NCBI GenBank assembly: GCA_036898135.1
Contig: CM072511.1
Coordinates: 163,453,564-163,517,563 of the forward strand
Direction of reading: 5' to 3'
From: Oncomelania hupensis
Lineage: Eukaryota > Mollusca > Gastropoda > Littorinimorpha > Pomatiopsidae
DNA: 64,000 nt
Shown here: positions 30,927 through 41,800 of the stretch, piece by piece
Layout: every line of letters begins with the position of its first letter
How positions within the stretch are numbered: position 1 is the stretch's first letter
The notes under the pieces: model-generated
What the model was told of the DNA's origin: nothing
The model's input: the letters and a program-made list of their open reading frames with translations, nothing else
Database searches by the model: none
Program-made: the position numbers and the translations under genes

Positions 30927-33900
30927 TTACAAACTGCCAGTAAGATAAAAGAGAGCTGTTGTGGTCTCATTGCCCTGAACTATATACTGTGTCTGCAGAG
31001 TGCTGTCCCCTTCCCCAAGTGCTTCCTCCATGCCTGAAGGCATGACATCAACCAGTGCCGCAGTGTCGTCTGCATCTGTCACTGTCACCACACTGCTATC
31101 GTTGGTTACCTGGAAACACATCTGATGTGAATGATTGAGTGATGATGATGACGAACTGTGGTATAGCACAGCTATCCCTGAGTGAATAGGGTTTTTTAAC
31201 GCTACCATCATTCATTTTTGACATCTTGTTGTCACTTTTTTTTATTCACAGCAGCAGCAAATGTACAACATAGCCAGTGTATCAGCAGCAGCAAATGTAC
31301 AACATAGCCAGTGTATCAGCAGCAGCAAATGTACAACATAGCAAGTGTATCATACATTCACACAAAACCGCAGGTTTGCTTATCTGATCTTTCAATATAA
31401 TCTAAATTTGTGGAACAAAAGGGAGAAAATAACCCCAGATCAAACCTGAGATTGGTTAACCTATCTTGGAATTTAATCTGCCATTTTTCTACAAATCCAC
31501 AGCAGAGAATAAACAATCTGGCTTAAAAATAGGCTCTGAATTTCAGCGGACCTGACCTTTTGCAGTCTTCTTGGTGGTAATACGTTGATTACTTCAATCT
31601 CACCAAAATGCCAAAAGTGGTAACAGCAAGTCAAAATAAAAGATGACTACGCCAGCAACAATAACACCAGCAACAATAACACGGGCAACAATAACAGTGG
31701 CACAGAGGGAGACAAACATGACTACACCGGCAACAATAACACTGGCACAGAGGGAGACAAACAGGTGTGTGTAACACACAAGTACAGTGGAACCTCCGGT
31801 ATACGACCATCCAAAATCTGAGAAAAAACGGTCTTATAATAGAGGTGGTCTTATACCGGAAACAAGGAGTGGGGTGGGGGAAGGGGGGGTCAGGCTCGGA
31901 GGGGTATGTAGTCATAATTTTCACACTCACCAGCGTATTCTCTGACAAAGGAAACTGTAAAACATGTTTCATTTTTAGCTTTGTCTTTTATTCACAACTT
32001 CAAAAATAGAAAACGGTCGAACCACTGCCAGACGCGTTCATCCAAGTCTGTCAGTGCAGAAGCTCTCAGTTTCGATGTTTCCCTTTTCGCCACTTTCTCC
32101 ACTCTCCCATCGTAGTTTCACAGATTCCTTATCCTATATGATGAGCTGAATTTGGGTCTTCCCAACGTCTAAACTTCTTGCAATAGACAAACAACTCTCC
32201 CCATTTTCACTTCTTTCAATCACTTTCATTCTCTCTGCCAAACTCAAAACGTTCCTCTTGCGCGACGCCATTTTGACAGCCAGTGTAGGCGAGTAATGTC
32301 CCTTACTTGCGAACCGGAAATAGCAGACAACAGCAGGCGTACACTAACATGAGAGAAAATACGAAAGGTACAGACAGCAAATTAACTGATATCTCTTTTA
32401 AATTGCCTAAGACGGTCATATAAAGGGCTTAAGACACGGTCGCTGGTCACATAAACAAGGTTGTCGCATACCAGAGGTCATTTATTATTGGAAGTGAATC
32501 CGTCAGAAATTTTCAGGTCACATAACGGAGGGAGTCGTATACCAGAGAGCCGGATACCGGAGGTCCCACTGTACTAGTTGTTTCGCTTAAAGACATGGGA
32601 CAGGAGTAAATAAACCTGTAAACTAACCTGTTGAAGGTGAGCCACAGCAGCCTCATCCTCTATGCCCAGTGTTAGGGTGGTCACCTGTTGGTCACCATCG
32701 GCCACTCCAACCTCCCTCACCTCCTGCAATACCACACCTTCCCCTGACACAGCTCCAAGCTTCTGCTCTGCTATCTGAAATCATGCATCATTATCATCAT
32801 CTTTACCATTCCTTCACTCTTCACTGTCAACAATAAACATAATAAAAATATATTTTATAAAGCGCAATACCAAACACATTGAGATTGAGTATGCATTTAT
32901 TGTCCCCATAAATCACAACGCATGGAGGTGAGGTCCTACAGAAGACTTCTGGGCATTTCCTATACCCAGCAAATCACCAACAACGAAGTCACACACACCA
33001 TCACACAAGCCATTGGACAACACGATGACATGCTCACAGTGGTGAAGAAACGGAAACTCTGATGGTATGGCCACATCACCAAAGCATCGGGCCTTGCAAA
33101 GACCATCCTGCAAGGCACGGTGCATGGAGGAAGAAGAAGAGGGAGACAGAAAAAGAGGTGGGAGGACAACATTCGAGAATGGACTGGCTTGACACTGAGC
33201 AAAACCATGAGGGTTGCTGAAGACAGAGAAAGATGGAGTACGCTGGTTAAACGATCCTCTGTGGTGCCCCTACGACCTTCGAGTTATGGGACAGGATAGG
33301 ATAGGAAATCTATAGGATAGGATAGGAAATCACCAGGAAATTTAGTCTGCTCAAAAAGCAACATCCATTCATTGTCAGGCACTGTGCAATGGTATACATT
33401 TCAATAAATCTGGCATTACAGAAATAACACACACATAGAGATTGTACTAAACAGCACAGCTGTCATGAGCCAACAAAATCTTCTGAAAAAACTAATGCTC
33501 ACTCAAGCTTCTTAAACTGAATGACGCTTGCACACTTCATGCTCTCTCTATAAATACAAGTTCTGTGTCTTCTTACGAGGAAGGGTACTGCACGAATGTA
33601 CGTTAAGTTCCACTCCTCCATTTCAATTCTGTGGTGTAAAATGAATGGATGGGTTTGTAATTCTGTTATTACATCGTGATTTGTAGTCATCGTTTGCTTA
33701 CCTCAGTAATGTGTTCCAATGTGTTGGTGTTTTTCATAATGTGAGAGGCGCTGCACACTATTTTCTTGTAATGCTTGCGAACAAATACAGATGTGTATCT
33801 GTAATAGCAGTTCTCACCTTATGTGTGCGATGATGCCTAGTCAAGGCGTAAGGCGTGTTGAACTTCTTGTTGCACAAAAGACAGGGGTGTGCCCTGGGCT

Positions 33901-36900
33901 TGAGGTGAAGACTGAGGATGTGTTTACGTTGAACAGACGGAGTTTTGAACGACGCACCACAATACTGGCAAAGGTAAGGCCTTTCTGATGAATGACGGGT
34001 CTGGTGTTCTTTGAGGTGAGCCTGCCAGGCAGTGACCAAAGTTTGTTGTGATTTTAAAAGCAAATTCACAAAACATCTTTCTTCACAATTACTCTTTGTG
34101 GCATAGTTTTAGCCTTTATTCTTTACTCTTAATTGCACCCTACGCCTTTTCCACATCATACCTATCTGTTGTAATCACAATGCCCTGCTACAAATTTATA
34201 ACAGACTGATACAGCAGAGGCAGACACCGCATTCCTATCGTTATACTATAGTATAGTATCACACGCGTTCAGCTTTTTGCCCTCTAGTCAAAGTGCATGG
34301 GTGAAGGTGAGATCCCGACAGTCTCCCTCAATTGTTTTCCTATTTCTTACTATTAGTGTCTGTTCATGGACTCTACAACAGGTCCATACTCTCTTCCAGT
34401 ACTGTGCCTGCTGGATTGCATAGCAAAAAGCCGGAATTGTGGCCTAACCACATGCACCCATCACAGTGTCAAGGATAGAGTTCATGATGCACTCAGATCA
34501 GGCCTGCTGACAATGAAATCAACTAAGCACTTTGAAATAAAGACACGAGCTGGTGCTCAGAAAATATCCCAAACATACATTCCTACAGCATACATTACAG
34601 CAGTTACCTGTGATTTGAAGCCCTTGTTACACTTGGAACAGTGGAATGGGTAGTGACGTAGAGCGCGAGAAGTGTGGCTGATTTTGTGCTGCTGTAGCGC
34701 GTCAGACCGCTTGAAAGATTTGCCACAGATATCACACAAATGAGGTCGCAGCTGTAACAACACAAATCACACATAATACAGGTATTTCACAATTAACAGA
34801 TTTTGGAAGAGAAAAATATATAAAACTAACAAACCTAGTACTATTCCCTCGGCATGTTGTGGGTATGGTACTTGAAAAACATTTCGGTTAAAATATCCCC
34901 AACAGTTTAACTATTGGACTTTATTTGATTTGCTTTACTTGTTTGGCCATCGCTTATAGACTGGACCCAACAGTTCCAAATCTCTCATCACAGCGTTGTT
35001 AACTAGCTCACCTGAGGTCCATGAACATCGCGCATGTGTCGTTCCAGGTGCACTCTGCGCTGAAAGGTGCGCTGACACTGGGGGCACTGAAAGCCGTCAG
35101 GACCGCCCGTGATGGCCGGGTGGTTAGAATCCTGAGCGTGGCGCATCAGATGCCGGGTGAAGTAGTTGCGGTTAGAAGATGAGTGGCCACACACTTCACA
35201 TCGGAATATCTGTTCACACAAAACATGGACAATTTACGTAATAATCTTTATTTTTCAACATACTTCAACGTATATCATTCATCCTGTGAGCTGTTAACAA
35301 GTTAAAAAAAAAATTTTTTTTTACATTGTGGTGGTGGTAAAAGTTGATCCTTGGTAAAGACATGCTCTTTGTCTGTGACATTTCACATAGATACAGCAAC
35401 TAATTGTTTAGCTCTCTGCCTGTAAAATTTCACACAGATACCACAACTAAATGTTTAGCTCTCTGCCTGTAAAATTTCACACATATACCACAACTAAATG
35501 TTTAGCTCTCTGCCTGTGACATTTCATACAGATACCACAACTAAATGCTTTGCTCTCTGCCTGTGAAATTTCACACAGATACCATAACTAAATGTTCAGC
35601 TTTCTGCTCAAAAAGATAGACGCTGGAATTATGTACTGACTGCAAGCTGGGGAGACTTGGCACTCAAACCGTTTGCCTAACATGTTCACAGAATGAGCGG
35701 GAAGGAAGACAGGGTTCGTACTGAATCAACAAAACAAAATTCCCAACCTTTTTCCAACCCATGAGTAAAATTTCCCAACCATAGTCGGCATATAATAAAG
35801 ATCAGATATCGAAACAAATTAATTTAAAAAAAAAAAAAGCTTTAGGAAAATTCTTTTTTTTATTTGCAGTAAGCTTAAAATACACCAAACTTTCACTTAA
35901 TGAGTTCTAAACGTTCAAACAAATTAAAAAAAATATTATAAAAATGTCTAGTTTTATATACTGTAAGCTTAAAATTTACAAGATCACAATCACAATGAAA
36001 GTCATGGTTATATTAGATAGAAACTTTCACTTAATCCAAAACATTATTGATTTAAAAAAATCTTTTTAAAAAAGCTTAAGAAAAATGTCTTGTGTTATTT
36101 GCAGTAAGCTTAAAATTATAAAAACAATTTACATAGTCAACATCATACTCATCACAGACATTGTAGGAGAGCCTGGCTCTTTTCCGCTATGTCTTTATTT
36201 ACACTGGCTATTTCAGCCTTCTTTTTAGTTGCCCTTCGTCTCAGGGCATTAGATTGAGAGAGCAGAGATAGAGCACTAAGTCGTTCCGCTTCATCAGCCC
36301 TAGCTGCAGCCTCCAAACTAGTGATGTCCTCTTGAAGGCGCTGTCTCTTAGCCTTAAGCATATCCACCTCCTCAGTCGCAGCCTTTCTTTTTTGTGCTCT
36401 CATCTATTATATTATAGTATTATGAAAATTTCTTATGGATTTGGATAGAAAAATACGTTTTTCTTTATGCAAAATTTTATGGTCAGTGCATGTGTTTGAC
36501 ATGTATGAAAAAACCAAAATCCCTTGTTGCCAGCCAAAGCGAATTTTCCCAAACTTTCCCAACCTGATGCCACTTTTCCCAGACTTTCCCAACTGGGAAA
36601 AGGGTACCTCAGTTTTCCCAAACTTTCCCAACTTTCCCAACCGCGTACGAACCCTGGAAGATAATCCCGTCAAAAGTCTGACTAATGTAGTTGTGGGATG
36701 CAAACAAGGGAGAAGGGACTTAACTAGGTCAACCACTAGTGAATCACATCTGAACAGGAGATAATCCTGTCAGTTTCATGCTATCATAGCGACCAATCAA
36801 ATCCACCCTTACACACACTATATTTCAAACTTGAAATATTAGTATAACATTATAAGCCAGTTACCCGCAGTGCCATATCCTTGGGAGCCATTTCGTTATT

Positions 36901-38782
36901 ATATTGAACGCAGAAAATAATTCAGGAGAAAGGAAAAATGTAAAATCTTACATGGCGTGCTTGTTGCGGGACAGATATCTGTCCATTAGGGTGTTTCAGC
37001 TTGGTGTGTTTCAGTAGCATCTGACTGGTGTCTGTCATGTAGCCACAGATGTTGCATCTGAAGCACAATTTCCAGATGACACATTTTATAATTATCTAAG
37101 ACCATAAATAACAAATAAACTCTTGCTTCTTTCTCTCCTAAATTCCAAGTTCTCGCACAATCAAGCTCACAGAGAAATGCAAGCATATAAAGAGTTTTCA
37201 AATAGTTCACAGCTTTCTGCATATTTCTTCTTTGTGTGTTAGTTAGTTATTCATTGCTTACATGGTCCAGCAGAGTGAGAAGAGCCGAATCAGGACCACA
37301 CAATCAAGACCACAACTTTGCTGAAAGAGGACTCAACCCTGCCCCGCATAAAAGATCTGCTGAAAAAAACTCTAGTGGTAACACTGAAGGCACTCTACCA
37401 GCACATACATATAAAATACCTACATTGCCAAATAATAACATCATAGGAAGTCCCAGTGACCATTTGGCAGAAAGTGTCCAATATTCCCAAGCTGATCCAA
37501 CAGACCTCACACCCAAATGAGGAGTTTTGTCCCAGAAGAGTTTTCAAGAAAAAAGGTAGATGACTGGTCTAGCGAAGAACAAGATAGTATAGTAGACTGA
37601 TAGAACAGAGTAGGAATGAGAAAGAACAAAGGAGAAAGACAGCAACAGTGGGAATTTAAAGCACTAAATTTCCAGAAAGTGGGAATACTATTTATACTGA
37701 AACCACCGGCACCCCCTCAGGGGGATGGAGATAGGGAGGTTCTTTGTGTGTGTAAATGGTTTTATCTCTGATTATTACTTCAAAGATCAACAATCATCTC
37801 TTCAATTGTCCTTGTTATTTTATAGTAGCTTGCCGTTATTCAAAGAAGTAGACTTTTAAACATTGTCATTATTTTTGTTTTCCACTGCCGGAAAAAGTTT
37901 TTCCAATGTGAACTCCTGTACAAATAAATTTCTTATGTATTTATTCTTAATATTTCGAAACTAGAATCTAGCCTGAATATTTCCTAGCAAAAGTAAGAAT
38001 AACTCAATACAAACTTTAGCAATGTAGACTTGTGAAGTAGTTCGTGTCGTCGTAGATGGCTGAGTCGGATTGTCTTGAAGTTGCATTCCCCGCACTTGTG
38101 GACCTCCACAGTGCCGGACTCATGCAGCTTCATGTGCGTGTTGTAATGACTCTCTCGCTTGGACTTGAATGAGCACTGACTGCAGAAGAACTTGAACTTG
38201 ATCCGGCCTTCATAAATCCGCCTCATCTGAGTAGCTTGCGACACATGAATCATGTTGTGTGCCTTTCGAAGCACTGTAAAAAAAATATTTAAATTTTTTT
38301 TATTGTAATGAGGTTATGGAATAGAACATGTTTAATTTATGAAAGGTGGTGCAGTAGCCGGGTGGTTTGGGCGCAGGCCAGTAGTGTTTCATGTTAAGAA
38401 ACGTCAAGCTGGGCTAGTACTTGGATGGATGACCATACTCCGCAGGCAACCATGCACAGGAAAGAGCAAAACCAGTGCACGACACACCCCTATCCACCCA
38501 GCTGTGATTGAGAACCTGGTTCTGTTTAGAACCAGGGAAGGCAAAGTGGTGAGGGAGAAGAAATACAGACCAACCTCATTAAGCTGGCCTACAGAAAATG
38601 GAGGTCCGAAATGCCTCTCTCTCCAACCAAAAGCTTACGGGAACACATTTGTTTTTCTCTTGGAAACAGCCGTTCTCAAAATATATTCTGCAAACACTGG
38701 TAACATGTATAATCAAGTTAAAAATATGTGACTTACGCCATGACCAATTATTTTTTGACACACAGACAAATTTAAAAGATAA

Positions 38783-38867
<85 letters not shown>

Positions 38868-41800
38868 TTATTTTAAAACGCGCAAAACCAAACATGAAGT
38901 CTGCTCAAAACAGAACAATTCATTCTCATGCAACATACAATGGTATATGAAGATGATATGAAAATCACCCACCTCCAGGTCGACTGACAGGATCTGCAAT
39001 ATTTTCTGAATTCTTCTGCACACCGGCATTTTGCGCTCCCACAAGGGCTACATCACCTTCTTTCAACACATTGTCTGACGTATAGCCTTCACTCTCAGGC
39101 ACTAACACTAAATCTGAAGGCACGATGTTTTCATTTTTCACCACAGCGTAACTGTTGGCAGCGATAGCTTCCGCTACTGTCCCTTTTCTCGGGCGACCTC
39201 TCTTCCTTCGCTGGGGTGCCACAACTGTTGGCTCCATGTCTTCTTCAGATTCGTCAGAGCCAAAAATGTCTCGAGTGTTGGCGACGGCAGAAGAAAAATG
39301 GCTGGGGACTTTGACGACTCGGCCCCGTGAAGTGATGAGCGTGGGGCGAGGTGGGGTCAGCTTTTCTTCCACTTTCTTCTTCTCCCTGGCTATCGTGCTG
39401 ACCATAGATTGTGACGTTCGTGATGATGGGACTGAGGTGACTGTCACACTTTTAGTACCTGTGGTGTAAAAAAAACACCTTTTAGAGTGATGGATGTGTA
39501 TTTGTTGTGTGTGTGTGTGAGGGTGGATGAGACAGGTGAGCGTGTATGTTGGTACAGATTGCTGCGCTTTGAGCCTGATTGATTTGGGCACATCGACTCA
39601 ACCAAAGCTTTTAGGTTTTGAGGTTAGTTCAGCTTCGCCGATAGCTTCGCTGGTGCTTTTTTCCTGTCCTTTCACTGGAAGGGAGGGTGTAGGCAAGCTA
39701 TAAATAGCCCGCAGCCAGCAAAGTGTGGGGGAACCAAAGAGTGCTGCTCACATAGGCATTGAGTTGGTGTGTGGGGAAAGGCGTGTATATAGCATCCAGT
39801 ATTATTATTATTATTATTATTTACATGAACACACAACACAAACAATCAACAGTCAGTCGGCTTTTTCTTCATCACAGTTTGGAATGTGCTATTTTGATAC
39901 CGTTCAAAAAGCAGACTGCACTAACTAAACACAAGATAGCAAGCCATTCAAATGTATATCCAGACACAGGCATAACCCACAAAATAAGCATTGAATAACC
40001 TGTCTTAATTGGAAGGTTCGTGGAGGTTCAAAAACGTTTTTTTGAGGTTGTCACACACCATACAGGCTGCACTTGATTTGAGGCGGTTTAGCACACTGCC
40101 TGATACCTAAAAATAGCCCGTTTTGATCCCGGACAGCCAGGGCACTGTGTTGTTGGTTCAAGCTTTCTTCAATGGCATCGTCATAACAGAGAAAACTATG
40201 TTCGTTTCTCTCATCATTTTTGTTTTGTGTAGTTTATTATGTTGAAGGAGACAGTGTTTGTTTGAGAATCTCCTCTTTGTTTTATAGTATTTTGCGTGTG
40301 TTGGTTCCCTTCCTTTTTTTTACTTGTTTAGAAGGTTCCAGAATTCTGAGGTTTAATTCATATTAGTACCAAATCTTTCAAGTGAAAACGTGCCTTTTGG
40401 TAAGTGTTGTCAGACTGAATCTTATAGAACGTTTTATTTATTTTTTTTTTAAAACTTGGACTCCACTTTCTAGCACTACACGCTCTTGGGATGGTGTAGA
40501 ACAAGGTCTGATAGCGTGGCCTATGCTGCCTGGAATGCAAGTAGCAGCCAGAAAAAAAGGGGAGTTGAGTGTCATGGGAGTGGTGGGAGAGAGTGGTAAT
40601 GGTCAGGCTGTCAATTTTTATCTCCATCCTTAACCACAGCTTTGAGATGGTGTGCTCAAATCCCGAACCTAGGTTGCTGAACCTTTATTAGTTCAGCAAC
40701 CAAGGTTCTGGATGTGAGAACCTCGACAAAATGTGTTGAATCTTCATGAACCACCAACCTTCCTATGAAGGCAAGCCATTAGGAAAGTGTTCGTGTTGTG
40801 TGGCCATGTTTTGACAGGGATTTATTCTATTTTATTTATTTCATGGCATAGCGCTTTTCCAACTCAACAATCCTAAAGCGCCCCAAAGAAGCCAAATGAA
40901 AGCATGGATTGATGGCCATTGTCTGTAAGCCAAAAAATGATCAATTAATTAAATACAACTAGAAGGACAAAGCCCATATGACTCACGTGCTCCTTACGGA
41001 ACTCGCAATATTTAACATGAAAATGAGTGCCCGGAAAAAGCGAAATGAAACGGTGGAATTAAAATGCAAAGGAATACTGATTTTGATCTTTCTATGCTCT
41101 TGACCTTGAGATAACCTCGACCAACCTTTATCAAATAAACTACAGCAAAAGTTGTATTATGCAACAACAAAAAACCCAGTGACCTCGGGATGACCTTGAC
41201 CTTTAGTGATCTTGACCTTGACTTTTACATGACCTTCCATGCTCTTGTATGATCAAATAACCCAATGTTGTTACATACTATGGGTTAAATAGAACCATTC
41301 CACAGTATGATTACCTATTTTTGGGTATCTTATTGCAAGGCCTTAAATTACCTTGACCTTTAAGGTCAACGCAAAAACCGAACATATATGAAAGATCAAT
41401 CTATCATCTCGAAATACAACAAGTTTGGACTTTATATCTTTCATATAGGGTCAATGTAACTTCAAAGTACCTATACTAACTTTGGACAGCTCCAGTGACC
41501 TTGACCTTGGAGCAAGGTTGACCAAATGTGCAAAGGATGTGTGCCTCACTGACATCTATCATACATCAAAGAATCATAAGTTCAATATTAATAACTTGGG
41601 AGGAAAAAAAGTAAAATGTTGTGAACAATTGTAATGTTTCGACGAACATTTGTTGACCCTGTGACCTTGACCTTTAAGTGAAGCCATTCATTCACTGATC
41701 ATTTATGAAGTCTCATGGATATACACCATCTTATCAAGTTTAGTTGTAATAGCTGAAAAAGGTTCGGAGATGTTAATTCACTTGCAAGTTTTGCAGTCCA

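Noticed and set aside
36435..36764. Frames rich in FPNFPN or KLGKFGK
   Set aside because: They come from the TTCCCAAC-type subterminal repeats of the 35710-36656 element.
36870..36905. A tiny exon encoding MAPKDMALR before GGTAAC on the minus strand
   Set aside because: No acceptor AG lies close upstream, and the flanking zinc-finger exons already join in phase without it.
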